The notes: generated from the letters alone by a model not told the origin. A DNA stretch of 64,000 nucleotides from RHLJ01 sp040222455 (GCA_040222455.1 JAVKDD010000023.1:1-64000), one strand, 5' to 3'. Positions 17,389-26,554 are shown, numbered from the stretch's first letter. A program made the numbers and translations.

Positions 17389-18114
17389 ATGAAAAGAAAT
17401 TTATTGTTAACGATTGTTTCATTCATTTTCATCTTAAGTCCTTCCTTTGTATTAGCACAAATGTTTTCCGTTGGTGAGACCACTCAACAAAGAGTCATAT
17501 CAAATTCTTTTATTCGGTTCGGATATGGTCCGGCAACATTTGAATATACCGGAAATGATCTTAACCCATCTGGCACTGAGATTTTAGCATTTGATAATAA
17601 TGCCTTTTTTGTGAGTTTGGAAACCCCGGGAGTAAACCTTTCTCTAATTCTAGGAAATGAACTTTCTGGCTTCGATGAAAAAAACTACTTCGATTTAAGT
17701 TTTACTTTATCAAACAAGTTTGCGTTAGTACGGGAACGCTCTGTAATAATGGGGTTGCCTATTCAATTACATAGTTCCATCACTAACATAAATAACGATC
17801 AAACCGAAGAAAATTTTAATCAAGTGAACTTCGGTGTTGGTGGCGGTGGCTTTATTGATCTAAAGCTAGGCAATAGAATAAGTTTTACAAACGAACTTGT
17901 TCCTGGTTACGGGTTTAGCAATTCAAGTGGGGGGTTTTTTGGTGGCTCGTTCTTTTATGTTGTAGGAAAGTCCAGAATAAACTTTAATAATATAATTTTG
18001 GGGCGCTCCTTTAGCCTTGGCTATGATTTTAATTATCGTTCTTTTGATATTGACGATGAGTTGTACGATTTTGATCTCAAATCACATCTACTAACTATAG
18101 GTATTTCACTTTGA
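17389..18114 (+). CDS. Exported protein, probable outer-membrane beta-barrel
   Basis: I do not recognise the family. The 241-aa product starts with a clear signal peptide (residues 1-24, ending SFVLAQ). The rest alternates hydrophobic and polar residues, is rich in Phe, Gly, Ser and Asn, and ends in a short strand (LLTIGISL), the pattern of small outer-membrane beta-barrels. It is divergent from the peroxidase gene 60 bases away, and its stop overlaps the start of the next gene. Confidence 0.7.
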   Translation: MKRNLLLTIVSFIFILSPSFVLAQMFSVGETTQQRVISNSFIRFGYGPATFEYTGNDLNPSGTEILAFDNNAFFVSLETPGVNLSLILGNELSGFDEKNYFDLSFTLSNKFALVRERSVIMGLPIQLHSSITNINNDQTEENFNQVNFGVGGGGFIDLKLGNRISFTNELVPGYGFSNSSGGFFGGSFFYVVGKSRINFNNIILGRSFSLGYDFNYRSFDIDDELYDFDLKSHLLTIGISL

Positions 18115-18410
18115 AACCAGATAAGCTTTTACTTGAGCTCGAACAGTTACTTGAACAATGCGGTTATCGTTTAAGAAAAGAACGTGGCGCTTTTAGAGGG
18201 GCCGACTGCGTTATTGAAGGAGATAAATTGGTATTGATTAACAAAAATAAGCCATCAGAATCTCAACTCAGTACAATAGCTCGCGTACTTGGGCAAATTG
18301 ATATGGATGGAACTTATATAAAACCTCTAGTAAGAAAGGAACTTCAAAAATTGTGGGATAGATTAGAAGTAATTCCCGTAGAAGACCCTTCAGATTGGGA
18401 ATTGAGTTAG
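18111..18410 (+). CDS. Small conserved hypothetical protein
   Basis: The frame opens with TTG at 18111, which overlaps the previous stop (TTGA), giving a 99-aa product by translational coupling; no better in-frame ATG exists before residue 60. The sequence (ELEQLLEQCGYRLRKERGAFRGADCVIEGDKLVLINKNKP in parts) resembles small Bacteroidota proteins of unknown function. It has no membrane segment. It lies four bases before the metallo-hydrolase gene and probably shares its transcript. Confidence 0.75.
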   Translation: MKPDKLLLELEQLLEQCGYRLRKERGAFRGADCVIEGDKLVLINKNKPSESQLSTIARVLGQIDMDGTYIKPLVRKELQKLWDRLEVIPVEDPSDWELS

Positions 18411-18413
18411 AAG

Positions 18414-19175
18414 ATGAAATTCACTTTTCTTGGTACTGGTACATCTATGGGCGTTCCCGTTGCAGGAGGATTTAAGAGAGAAGAACTCGCACACGATCCC
18501 AGAAATGAACGTTTGCGTTGCGCTGCCTGGGTAGAAACAGAAAAAACATCCATCGTGATTGATGTTGGTCCGGAATTTAGATTACAGAGTATCCGATCAA
18601 ATATAAAACAAATCGATTCAGTTCTTATTACTCACGAACACATGGATCACATCGGTGGGATTGATGATTTAAGAATGTATAATTACATAAATAAATCAGA
18701 CATCCCGGTCTACACCACTAAATCTGCTATTAAATCTATTAAAAAGCGTTTTGATTATCTCTTTGGAGAAAATAAATATCCAGGGTCTACTTCTCTGGAT
18801 TTAAAAGAAATCTCAGCCAAACAAATTATTGGAGACCTAGAAGTAACTCCGCTTCCAGCTTTTCATGGAAATTTAGAAATTCTAGGCTTTCGTATTAATA
18901 ATCTATCTTATTTGACTGATGTAAAAGAAATCCCGACTAGCACAAAAGAATTGATTAAGGGAAGTGAAGTTTTAGTGTTAAGTGCTCTTCGTTGGGAACC
19001 CGAACATCCAACTCATTTAACAATTCCACAGGCTATTGAAATAATAAATGAACTCGGCATCCCAAAAGCTTATTTAATCCACATGAATAGTTTTGTAGAC
19101 CATTCTGAGACTAACTCACGACTTCCATCACATATTAGGCTTGCTTACGACTTGCAACAAATACGTCTCGACTAA
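18414..19175 (+). CDS. Metallo-beta-lactamase-fold phosphodiesterase (PhnP-like)
   Basis: A 253-aa cytoplasmic hydrolase. It opens KFTFLGTGTSMGVPV, typical of the RNase Z / PhnP branch, and carries the zinc motif HEHMDHIGG near residue 75. Further His ligands lie in PAFHGNLE and LIHMNSFVDHSE. Similar proteins are annotated as phosphoribosyl 1,2-cyclic phosphate phosphodiesterases, but no phn genes are present, so the substrate is unknown. The stop overlaps that of the convergent manC-type gene by four bases. Confidence 0.88.
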   Translation: MKFTFLGTGTSMGVPVAGGFKREELAHDPRNERLRCAAWVETEKTSIVIDVGPEFRLQSIRSNIKQIDSVLITHEHMDHIGGIDDLRMYNYINKSDIPVYTTKSAIKSIKKRFDYLFGENKYPGSTSLDLKEISAKQIIGDLEVTPLPAFHGNLEILGFRINNLSYLTDVKEIPTSTKELIKGSEVLVLSALRWEPEHPTHLTIPQAIEIINELGIPKAYLIHMNSFVDHSETNSRLPSHIRLAYDLQQIRLD

Positions 19176-20257
19176 AGAAATTTATTTAGGTCTTTGGATG
19201 ACTTTAGCTGTTCAACAATCTCTTTAACTCCTTGTGCCTTTTCCAAATTACAGACTAAAATTGCTGTTTCGGTTTCCACAACAGCAACGTTCTTAACACC
19301 TACCAGCGATATCATCTTTTCTCCTGAAGACAGAACTAAATTGTTTTCAGCTTCGGCAAATGTAGCATTTAATGTTTGAACTGAGTTTCCCTGACTGTTA
19401 GTTTCTGCAAGATCGTACACGGCAGTCCAGCTTCCGACATCATTCCAACCAAAATCACCCGGAACTACATAAACAGATTCTGCTTTTTCCATAATTCCGT
19501 AATCAATAGATATTGATTCGCAGGCATAATAAAAATCTTTAATTGCTGCTTCATGCGTTGATTCATACAATTCTGGCGAAGCTGCTTTAAGCTCGTCAAA
19601 CATATCTGGAAGTTGCTTCTCAATTTCTTTAAGAACGGTTTTTGCTGTCCAAATAAACATCCCGCTGTTCCAAAAATAATTGCCTGAGTCAAGAAATTTT
19701 TGTGCCGTTAGCGCATCTGGTTTTTCAGTAAATGCCTGTACCCGATAAACCTCATTACCATCCAGAACTTCTGATGAAGAATTTTCTGAATTGATATAAC
19801 CAAACCCTGTTTCCGGTTTGTTTGGGTTAATTCCAATTGTTACTAAGTGCTCACCCGACGTAGCTTTTGCCACGGCAGACTTTAGTATCTTGTTGAATTC
19901 TTCTGGGTCGGTAATATGATGGTCTGCAGGAAGAACCACCATAACAGCATTTGGGTCTTTTTTGTGAAGAAGCTCCGCTGCGATGGCAACACATGGGGCG
20001 GTATTTTTTGCAACAGGTTCACCTACAATATTTTCTACAGGAACTTTAGGAAGCTGTTCTTTTACAATAGAAACATAGCTTTCGTTTGTAACAACCATAA
20101 TCCTTTCTTGTGGAATGATCTCCTGAATTCTTTCTGCTGTATTCTGGATCATTGTTCCCTTTCCAAAAAGATTCAAAAATTGCTTTGGAAGAGCCTTTGT
20201 GCTTTTTGGCCAAAATCTTGTGCCAGAACCTCCGGCCATTATAACTGCGTAAACCAT
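19172..20257 (-). CDS. manC: Mannose-1-phosphate guanylyltransferase
   Basis: A 361-aa nucleotidyltransferase that makes GDP-mannose from GTP and mannose 1-phosphate for glycan synthesis. The signature MAGGSGTRFWPKS with PKQFLNLFG opens the protein. FTEKPD (about 163), GNYFWNSGMFIW and VPGDFGWNDVGSW follow. It lacks the C-terminal phosphomannose isomerase domain of bifunctional ManC, so it is a monofunctional enzyme. No other capsule or O-antigen genes sit beside it. Confidence 0.95.
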   Translation of the reverse strand: MVYAVIMAGGSGTRFWPKSTKALPKQFLNLFGKGTMIQNTAERIQEIIPQERIMVVTNESYVSIVKEQLPKVPVENIVGEPVAKNTAPCVAIAAELLHKKDPNAVMVVLPADHHITDPEEFNKILKSAVAKATSGEHLVTIGINPNKPETGFGYINSENSSSEVLDGNEVYRVQAFTEKPDALTAQKFLDSGNYFWNSGMFIWTAKTVLKEIEKQLPDMFDELKAASPELYESTHEAAIKDFYYACESISIDYGIMEKAESVYVVPGDFGWNDVGSWTAVYDLAETNSQGNSVQTLNATFAEAENNLVLSSGEKMISLVGVKNVAVVETETAILVCNLEKAQGVKEIVEQLKSSKDLNKFL

Positions 20258-20305
20258 TTATCTAATACTCATCTTTGTTTAAATCTAAAAAGATAAAGTA
20301 AGGAA

Positions 20306-21394
20306 CTATGATAATTTATGTTCCGGCAAATTTACCCTTGTGAGAGATATGCTAAAGGTAGACCCTTCATTTGTTTTACTTTTTATTTTGAGTTCTTCGC
20401 CATGTGCTTCAATGATATGCTTCACAATGGCAAGACCAAGCCCGGTTCCGCCCCTCTCTCTAGATCTTGATTTATCTACTCTGAAAAACCGTTCTGTAAC
20501 TCTGGGAATATCTGCCTCATCAATTCCCATTCCGGTGTCCTTTATATAAAGGTGGAGCTTGTGTGCTTGTTTAGCCGAATCCTTAATCCCAACCTCAACA
20601 CTTCCGCCCTTAATATTATATTTAACCCCATTTTCGATCAGGTTTATGAGCACCTGTTTGATTTGATTTTTGTCTGCGCGAATTTGAATTTTTCTATCAA
20701 AGGGGACAAGCTTTAATTCCACTTGTTCTTTTTCCGCTTTATAATTCAAGCTTTCAACTGCCTCTTGTACGATGTCAAACAAATAAACTTCTTCGATTTC
20801 TGACTTAAGCTCTCCCGTTTCAAGTTTAGATATTTCCATCAAATCCTTGGTCAAATAAATAAGACGATTCACGTTGCGCATAGCTTTTTGCAAAAACGCT
20901 CTGTTTACCTCTTCATCTTCAAGTGCACCATTTAATAAGGTTTCAATAAAACCTTGGATAGCAAAAATTGGGGTTTTTAGCTCATGGGATATATCACCAA
21001 TAAATTCTTTCCGGTAATTTTCTATTCGGTTTAATCGCTGGATTTCTCGCTCTACGGTTCTGCTTGATTTTATTAGATGTTTGATAATATAATCGAGTTC
21101 ATCTTGGTAAGAAGTTCTTACGTCATCAATTTCTTCAAATCTTTTTTTAGAAATGTTCTTTGATACCTGCTCTAGAACTTGAATACGTCGAAATTGAAGC
21201 GCAAAGCTAACCACATAAGAGGTGATAAATGTGCCAAGTAGGATTATAAACGCAACTATTCCCGAGGCTCTGCTTTCCATGCCATAAAATTGCCACATCA
21301 CTAAAAACGAGAATAGAGCGGAGATTAATGATGTATAAAGGGCAATTCTTATTCCGAGCTTATAAACCTTCGAATTTCTGCGAGACTTACTCAT
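20306..21394 (-). CDS. PhoR-like sensor histidine kinase
   Basis: A 362-aa membrane kinase. Two hydrophobic segments (about 12-35 and 43-67) are separated by only a few residues, so there is almost no periplasmic sensor. A dimerisation domain with FIGDISHELKTPIFAIQGF (phospho-acceptor His near 137) and an ATPase domain follow, with NLIENGVKYN, DTGMGI and GGTGLGLAIVKHI. The start overlaps the stop of the response regulator (ATGA). It closely resembles PhoR of Bacteroidota; phosphate sensing is inferred from similarity only, as no pst genes are near. Confidence 0.9.
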   Translation of the reverse strand: MSKSRRNSKVYKLGIRIALYTSLISALFSFLVMWQFYGMESRASGIVAFIILLGTFITSYVVSFALQFRRIQVLEQVSKNISKKRFEEIDDVRTSYQDELDYIIKHLIKSSRTVEREIQRLNRIENYRKEFIGDISHELKTPIFAIQGFIETLLNGALEDEEVNRAFLQKAMRNVNRLIYLTKDLMEISKLETGELKSEIEEVYLFDIVQEAVESLNYKAEKEQVELKLVPFDRKIQIRADKNQIKQVLINLIENGVKYNIKGGSVEVGIKDSAKQAHKLHLYIKDTGMGIDEADIPRVTERFFRVDKSRSRERGGTGLGLAIVKHIIEAHGEELKIKSKTNEGSTFSISLTRVNLPEHKLS

Positions 21395-22068
21395 TCCTTA
21401 AATCTATATCCAACACCTTTTACAGTTTCAATATAGTGATCTCCTAGCTTCTCTCTAATCTTACGAACATGAACATCAACCGTTCGATCAACGACGTAGA
21501 TATTATCTCCCCAAACCTTATTCAGTAGAGTCTGCCGATCCAACACTTTACCTCTTCGGCTTGCCAGGAAAAAAAGTAATTCAAACTCTTTTCTTGGAAG
21601 CTGGAATTCCTCTTCGTCTCTTTTTACAATATATCGATCCTTATCTATCTCTAAATCATGAACATCCAGTTTATTAACCGATTCTTGAGTATCATCAAAA
21701 CGGCGCATTACCGCTTTAATTCGAGAGATTAACTTGGTGGTACTAATTGGCTTAGTAATGTAATCATCTCCCCCCTTATTAAGTCCTTCAACTTCTGTTT
21801 TTTCATCACTTCTTGCCGTTAGAAAAATAATGGGAATATTTTTCAGATCATCATCTTTACGCATGATTTCAACAGCTTCTAGTCCATCCATTTTAGGCAT
21901 CATAATGTCAAGTAGAACTAAATCCGGTTTCCCTTCTTTAGCAACAGCAATGCCTTCCTCTCCATTTTCGGCTTTCAATACATTAAAGCCTTCTTTCTTA
22001 AGATTATATTCAATTAAGTCCAGTAAGTCTTTTTCATCATCTACAACGAGAATGGTTTTTTTAGCCAC
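21391..22068 (-). CDS. PhoB-like response regulator
   Basis: A 225-aa OmpR-family regulator. The receiver domain (about 4-120) carries the acidic pair in VVDDEKD, the phospho-acceptor Asp in LVLLDIMMPKMDG and the Lys in DYITKPIS. The DNA-binding domain (about 130-225) ends RTVDVHVRKIREKLGDHYIETVKGVGYRF. It is transcribed ahead of the kinase gene with a four-base overlap. The likely regulon is phosphate starvation, inferred from kinship to PhoB. Confidence 0.92.
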   Translation of the reverse strand: MAKKTILVVDDEKDLLDLIEYNLKKEGFNVLKAENGEEGIAVAKEGKPDLVLLDIMMPKMDGLEAVEIMRKDDDLKNIPIIFLTARSDEKTEVEGLNKGGDDYITKPISTTKLISRIKAVMRRFDDTQESVNKLDVHDLEIDKDRYIVKRDEEEFQLPRKEFELLFFLASRRGKVLDRQTLLNKVWGDNIYVVDRTVDVHVRKIREKLGDHYIETVKGVGYRFKE

Positions 22069-22209
22069 GAATACATGATTTAATTATGGGTCGCAATTCT
22101 ACCATGTTACTAATGTAATTTGCCAATTTAAAATGAAGAAATTGTTACGTAGAATATAGATTTTTTGATGGTAGACATCAGGTTTGGACTATTATCCCAC
22201 CAAAAATCT

Positions 22210-22806
22210 CTATCTGTTCAGAAGTGTAAGGGCTTTACGAATTACTGATGAGGTATCTTGGTTATTAGAATCTTTCAGCGCTTTCATAACCGCTTGTTCG
22301 GCATCTCTTGTTTTAAAGCCCAACGATTCAAGCGCCTGAATGGCTTCATTCATTGTGCCTCCTTTTGTTGCCGATCCTGTATTTACCACAGAAGTTGAGG
22401 CGTATTCTGAAAGCTTTTCTTTAAGTTCTAAAATAATTCGTTCTGCGGTTTTCTTTCCAATTCCCGAAACCCGTGATAATGCTGCTACGTCACTTTGAGT
22501 AATGGCTGAAATCAGGTTAGCCGCTGGGAGGCCACTCAATATCGTCAGACCTAATTTTGGACCAACACCTTTTACCGTTATAAGTTTTTCGAAAAGAGCT
22601 TTTTCATCTCTCGTAAAAAATCCAAAAAGCCTTTGGTCACTATCTGTAATGTGGTGATAAATTAGAAGTTTTATTTCAGAACCCGCTGCGCTAAGCTGAT
22701 CTACCGTTTGGGATGAAACTTCGACTTTATAACCCACTCCTTGCACATCTAACAATACAGAGTCTGTGTTTTTTTCCTCGATAAATCCTTTTAAAAAAGC
22801 AATCAT
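22210..22806 (-). CDS. ruvA: Holliday junction helicase subunit RuvA
   Basis: RuvA binds the four-way junction and targets RuvB to drive branch migration. The 198-aa sequence has the OB-fold N-terminal domain (MIAFLKGFIEEKNTDSVLL), two helix-hairpin-helix motifs (LITVKGVGPKLGLTILS and LSRVSGIGKKTAERIILELK), and the small RuvB-binding domain (MNEAIQALESLGF). It starts within the last four bases of ruvC. ruvB is not in the window. Confidence 0.97.
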   Translation of the reverse strand: MIAFLKGFIEEKNTDSVLLDVQGVGYKVEVSSQTVDQLSAAGSEIKLLIYHHITDSDQRLFGFFTRDEKALFEKLITVKGVGPKLGLTILSGLPAANLISAITQSDVAALSRVSGIGKKTAERIILELKEKLSEYASTSVVNTGSATKGGTMNEAIQALESLGFKTRDAEQAVMKALKDSNNQDTSSVIRKALTLLNR

Positions 22807-23375
22807 AATCCTTTTACCCGTTCTGGATTTTCAGCTACAAAACTTGCCCAATCTGATTTTTTATTATTTTGATGTGTCTTCTTTTTCGAAGTTGGAATTC
22901 CCCGCCCCTTCATCATATGACACCACGCAACGGCAAGTGCATCGGTGGCATCTTTTGAAAGTTTTTCATCTGGCAAAGAAACCATCTTTTTAAGCATAAA
23001 AGCTACCTGATCTTTGCTAGCGTTTCCATTTCCGGTAATTGATTTCTTCACCACTTTTGGAAAATACTCAGCAACTTCTAATCCACAATTTTTGATGGCC
23101 AAAATAGCAGCAGCTTGTGCCCGACCGAGTTTTAACATCGCCTGAGGATCAACGCCATATATAGGGGTTTCTACTGCGCAGGCGGTAGGTTTTACGGATT
23201 TAATAATTCCTGAAAGTTTATCAAAAATAAATTTAAGTCGATCGGAATGTTCTTCGATATGTGCCATTTTTAGGACATCACATCTAAGGGCTATAAGTTT
23301 GCCATTCTCCTCGGTAAGTACCGCGTAACCCGTAACTCGAGATCCAGGATCTATACCGAGGATTATATCTGGCAT
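22803..23375 (-). CDS. ruvC: Holliday junction resolvase RuvC
   Basis: The endonuclease that resolves Holliday junctions by paired cuts. The 190-aa protein shows the RNase H-like acidic residues: Asp in ILGIDPGSRVTGYAV, Glu in CAVETPIYG, and the pair in SKDATDALAVAWCH. The basic tail (TSKKKTHQNNKKSD) is an extension relative to many RuvC proteins and may add DNA contacts. It is translationally coupled to ruvA and follows fabI by six bases. Confidence 0.96.
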   Translation of the reverse strand: MPDIILGIDPGSRVTGYAVLTEENGKLIALRCDVLKMAHIEEHSDRLKFIFDKLSGIIKSVKPTACAVETPIYGVDPQAMLKLGRAQAAAILAIKNCGLEVAEYFPKVVKKSITGNGNASKDQVAFMLKKMVSLPDEKLSKDATDALAVAWCHMMKGRGIPTSKKKTHQNNKKSDWASFVAENPERVKGL

Positions 23376-23381
23376 ATTGAT

Positions 23382-24212
23382 TTAGTCTTCTTTTGTATAA
23401 AGTTTTGCAAGGTCTTCCATCATCTCTTCAGAAATACCATTGGTTACAAAACCACCGTCATGGTATAAATTCTGCATAGTTACTTTACGTGTTAAGTCTG
23501 AAAACATAGCTACGCAATAATCAGCACATTCATCAGCGGTTGGATTTCCAAGTGGTGCTAGTTTTTCAGCGAAAGTGTACATTCCATCAAAGCCTTTTAT
23601 TCCAGAACCAGCAGAGGTTTTGGTCGGTGCCTGTGAAATCGTATTCACCCTAATGCCACGAGTTGCTAATCTGCTTCCATAATTACGAGCAATACTTTCA
23701 AGTAATGCTTTGGCGTCATTCATATCTGAATACTTGCTAAAAATTCGTTGTGCCCCGATATAAGAAAGTGCGATTATACTACCTCCATCATTTATAATTC
23801 CAGCTTTATCAGCATAATTAAGAACTCTATGTAATGAAATCGCTGAAATATCCAATGATTGCTGAAACCAGTTATAATTTAAATCGGTGTATTCTTTTTT
23901 CTTTCTGATATTTGGGGACATCCCAATTGCATGAAGGATGAAATCAACGCCTCCCAGTTCTTCCTTCACTTTTTCCATCATCTCTTTAACATCATCATCG
24001 TTAGATACATCACAGGGAATGATAGGCGCTCCTGTTTCTTCAGAAAGTGCATTTAATTCACCAAGCCGAAGGGCAATAGGTGCGTTTGAAAGCACAAAAT
24101 CTGCTCCCTCTCTTTTACAAGCCAATGCAATTCTCCAGGCAATACTACGCTCATCCAGTGCGCCAAAAATAATTCCCTTTTTTCCTTTTAGTAATCCGTG
24201 TCCGTCACTCAT
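23382..24212 (-). CDS. fabI: Enoyl-[acyl-carrier-protein] reductase (NADH)
   Basis: FabI performs the last reduction in each cycle of type II fatty acid synthesis. The 276-aa SDR protein begins GLLKGKKGIIFGALDERSIAWRIA. The active-site pair lies in KYSDMNDAK (Tyr-X6-Lys), the FabI spacing, preceded by ALSYIGAQ. GIRVNTISQAPTKTSAGSGIKGF follows near residue 195. It is the target class of triclosan. The gene is upstream of ruvC-ruvA on the same strand. Confidence 0.95.
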   Translation of the reverse strand: MSDGHGLLKGKKGIIFGALDERSIAWRIALACKREGADFVLSNAPIALRLGELNALSEETGAPIIPCDVSNDDDVKEMMEKVKEELGGVDFILHAIGMSPNIRKKKEYTDLNYNWFQQSLDISAISLHRVLNYADKAGIINDGGSIIALSYIGAQRIFSKYSDMNDAKALLESIARNYGSRLATRGIRVNTISQAPTKTSAGSGIKGFDGMYTFAEKLAPLGNPTADECADYCVAMFSDLTRKVTMQNLYHDGGFVTNGISEEMMEDLAKLYTKED

Positions 24213-24259
24213 TCTTTTTTTTATTAATTGATAATTCTAAGGCTGTTATAAGCTCAAAA

Positions 24260-24361
24260 TTGTCATCCTGTATTTATTTCAGGGCCTGTGTTGATTGAAA
24301 ACAATAATTACTTGATTAAGAAACCAACGCTCTACAGATTCTGAATCAAGTTCAGAATGAC
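24260..24361. repeat. Paired inverted repeat, GTCATTCTGA family
   Basis: The left arm starts TGTCATCCTG (24261) and the right arm ends CAGAATGAC (24361). Read from the right on the opposite strand it is GTCATTCTGAACTTGATTCAG, which aligns with the left arm along most of its length. The element lies between fabI and a small membrane gene and carries no ORF. Relatives occur at 26402-26488, 30604-30690 and 32283-32390. Confidence 0.75.
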
Positions 24362-24454
24362 TACTAGCTAAAATTTAATATGGGGCTAAAATCACTAAAA
24401 ATGGCATAAAATGATAGCATGAAAGTAGGGGCTAATAGTACAACTAGTAAGCGC

Positions 24455-24709
24455 TTAAAAGAATAGCGCTCTAAAATGGGTAACCGGGTACCAAAAAGGT
24501 TTTGCAAAAGGGATGAGCCAGTTTTGAAACTCATCTTCGGTAATTTCTCCAATTTCAAATAATCTTGAGCTATCAATAAAGGGGCGATATAAAAACAGGT
24601 AGAATAGAAGAAAGGATATAGCTAGAAATTCACTACTAAACTCGAGTACAAAATAATTTACCCCAAGTGGAAAAAGTAAAAGCATTAGATACACGAACTT
24701 ATTTCTCAT
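24455..24709 (-). CDS. Small predicted membrane protein
   Basis: I do not recognise it. From the ATG at 24709 the product is 84 aa (MRNKFVYLMLLLFPLGVNY onward), with two hydrophobic helices (about 3-22 and 26-42) and a soluble tail containing GEITEDEFQNWLIPFAKP. The tail reads like a real acidic/aromatic motif and not a shadow of another gene. No neighbour is close enough to form an operon. Confidence 0.45.
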   Translation of the reverse strand: MRNKFVYLMLLLFPLGVNYFVLEFSSEFLAISFLLFYLFLYRPFIDSSRLFEIGEITEDEFQNWLIPFAKPFWYPVTHFRALFF

Positions 24710-24805
24710 AACATGTAATACTGACAACCCATTATTATTTATAATGAGATCGCCAAATCTAAACTGTTACAAATTTTAAACTCTAAACCTCGAGTGGTAC
24801 CCTCA

Positions 24806-24858
24806 CCTAGCGCTAGCATGCGCTGGTACAAATCAATCCATGTCCGAGCGGACGCTCG
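24806..24858. repeat. Pair of short hairpins
   Basis: The first, near 24806-24828, pairs ACC-AGCGC with GCGCT-GGT around TAGCAT. The second is CGAGCG-GA-CGCTCG (24845-24858). The second has the same build as CAAGCG-TC-CGCTTG at 41928-41941. Neither is followed by a T-run. They look like dispersed intergenic structure elements. Confidence 0.5.
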
Positions 24859-24933
24859 AAACATTTTTGGGTTCAACGGATTGAAATGACAGGAAATAAC
24901 TAACCGCTCACCACTAATAAGTCCCCAATAAAA

Positions 24934-24955
24934 TTATCAACATTACTGTTGATAA
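24934..24955. promoter_or_regulatory. Perfect 9-bp inverted repeat upstream of ffh
   Basis: TTATCAACA (24934-24942), spacer TTAC, and TGTTGATAA (24947-24955). The arms are exact reverse complements and each matches a DnaA box at 8 of 9 positions. It lies 64 bases before the ffh start codon, so it could be an operator or a leader hairpin. Confidence 0.5.
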
Positions 24956-25018
24956 CTCCTGAAACTTACCGTATTTTATCAGGCTCTGTGATTGGCGCAG
25001 AAAACTCCTGTTTAGTTT

Positions 25019-26359
25019 ATGTTTGATAATTTAACCTCAAATTTAGATAAAGCCCTTCAGAACCTGAAAGGCGAAGCACGGATCACCGATGTAAACATCG
25101 CTGAAACGGTGCGTGAAATACGTCGTGCTCTCTTAGATGCCGATGTAAATTTAGAGGTAGCTCGCCAATTTACTGCAGATATTAAGGACAAAGTGCTTGG
25201 CTCTGATGTTCTCACTAGTGTAAACCCAGGTCAACAGTTCACAAAAATTGTATTCGACGAGCTGGTTGAAACATTTGGTGGTGAAAAATCAGATATTGCT
25301 ACAGCACATACTCCACCTACTGTCATTCTCATAGCTGGATTGCAAGGTTCAGGTAAAACTACCTTCGCGGGTAAATTAGCCCGATACCTTAAGCAGGAGC
25401 ATAAACGGAACCCGCTTCTTGCTGCCGCCGATGTTTATCGCCCTGCTGCTGTAAACCAGTTAAAAACTCTCGCAGAGCAAATTGATGTGCCTGTGTATTC
25501 AATAGAACAGAAAGATGCTGTTCGTGTTGCCAAAGAAGCTGTTGCAATGGCTAAAAGCCTTGCTTTAGATACCGTGATTATTGATACCGCTGGTCGTTTG
25601 CATGTTGATGAAGAGATGATGAAAGAGGTTGCGGAAATTAAGAAAGCCGTAAACCCCAATGAGATTTTGTTTGTTGTTGATTCGATGACCGGACAGGACG
25701 CGGTTAACACAGCAAAGAATTTCAATGAGCGACTTAATTTTGATGGCGTTGTTTTAACAAAGCTAGATGGCGATACCCGTGGTGGTGCCGCTCTCTCTAT
25801 CAAAAGTGTAGTTGATAAACCAATCAAATTTGTGAGTACCGGCGAGAAGCTGGATGCTCTTTCCCCATTCTACCCTGACCGTATGGCTCAGCGTATTCTT
25901 GGAATGGGTGACGTAGTTTCACTTGTTGAAAAAGCTCAAAAAGAATTTGATGAGAAGGAAGCTGAACGTCTTCAAAAGCGAATCAGTACCGACAAGTTTG
26001 ATCTTGAAGATTTCCTCGAACAAATTCAAAAGATTAAAAAGATGGGAGATCTCGGTGATCTCGTATCTATGATCCCTGGCGCCAGCAAAGCTATAGAAAA
26101 TGCAGATATTGATGATGATGCTTTTAAGCCCATCGAGGCAATTATCTATTCTATGACGCCGGAGGAGCGTCAGGACCCTAGTGTTTTAAATGGCAGTCGA
26201 AGAAGACGCATTGCAAAAGGTTCTGGCACAACTGTAAAAGAGATCAACGATCTTATTAAACAGTTTGAACAGATGAAGAAAATGATGAAGACCATGTCCA
26301 AAATGGGAAAGATGGGACGTGCTCTTCATGGACTTAAAAATCTGCCGATAGGTCGATAA
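25019..26359 (+). CDS. ffh: Signal recognition particle GTPase Ffh
   Basis: Ffh binds signal sequences and 4.5S RNA and delivers ribosomes to FtsY at the membrane. The 446-aa protein has an N domain (FDNLTSNLDKALQNLKG), a G domain with GLQGSGKTT near residue 107, DTAGRLHVDEEMM, TKLDGDTRGGAAL, and a methionine-rich M domain (KKMMKTMSKMGKMGR). The length is normal. The 4.5S RNA gene was not found in the window. ffh precedes the ribosomal rpsP operon, a common arrangement. Confidence 0.97.
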   Translation: MFDNLTSNLDKALQNLKGEARITDVNIAETVREIRRALLDADVNLEVARQFTADIKDKVLGSDVLTSVNPGQQFTKIVFDELVETFGGEKSDIATAHTPPTVILIAGLQGSGKTTFAGKLARYLKQEHKRNPLLAAADVYRPAAVNQLKTLAEQIDVPVYSIEQKDAVRVAKEAVAMAKSLALDTVIIDTAGRLHVDEEMMKEVAEIKKAVNPNEILFVVDSMTGQDAVNTAKNFNERLNFDGVVLTKLDGDTRGGAALSIKSVVDKPIKFVSTGEKLDALSPFYPDRMAQRILGMGDVVSLVEKAQKEFDEKEAERLQKRISTDKFDLEDFLEQIQKIKKMGDLGDLVSMIPGASKAIENADIDDDAFKPIEAIIYSMTPEERQDPSVLNGSRRRRIAKGSGTTVKEINDLIKQFEQMKKMMKTMSKMGKMGRALHGLKNLPIGR

Positions 26360-26401
26360 GAATATTATTGATATGGTTTTAAAATAAATATTTATTGAAA
26401 A

Positions 26402-26488
26402 GTCACTCAGAGCGAAGCGATGAGTCTGCACAATTAAGAACATAATCAACTGTTTGTGTAGATTCTTCGGAAGTATCCTCAGAATGAC
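26402..26488. repeat. Paired inverted repeat, GTCAT family
   Basis: The left end reads GTCACTCAGAGCGAAGCGA and, from the right on the opposite strand, GTCATTCTGAGGATACTTCC. The inner parts TCTGCACAA and TCTACACAAA also match. It sits between ffh and rpsP, so it may end or process the ffh transcript. Confidence 0.65.
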
Positions 26489-26554
26489 CTTAATTTATTT
26501 TGAATTCATATCAAGAAAATTTAGATAACACAAAACTCAACTGAGGAAACATCA

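Noticed and set aside
20306..22068. Definite phosphate regulon assignment of the two-component pair
   Set aside because: Similarity supports PhoBR but no pst, phoU or pho-box evidence is present here.
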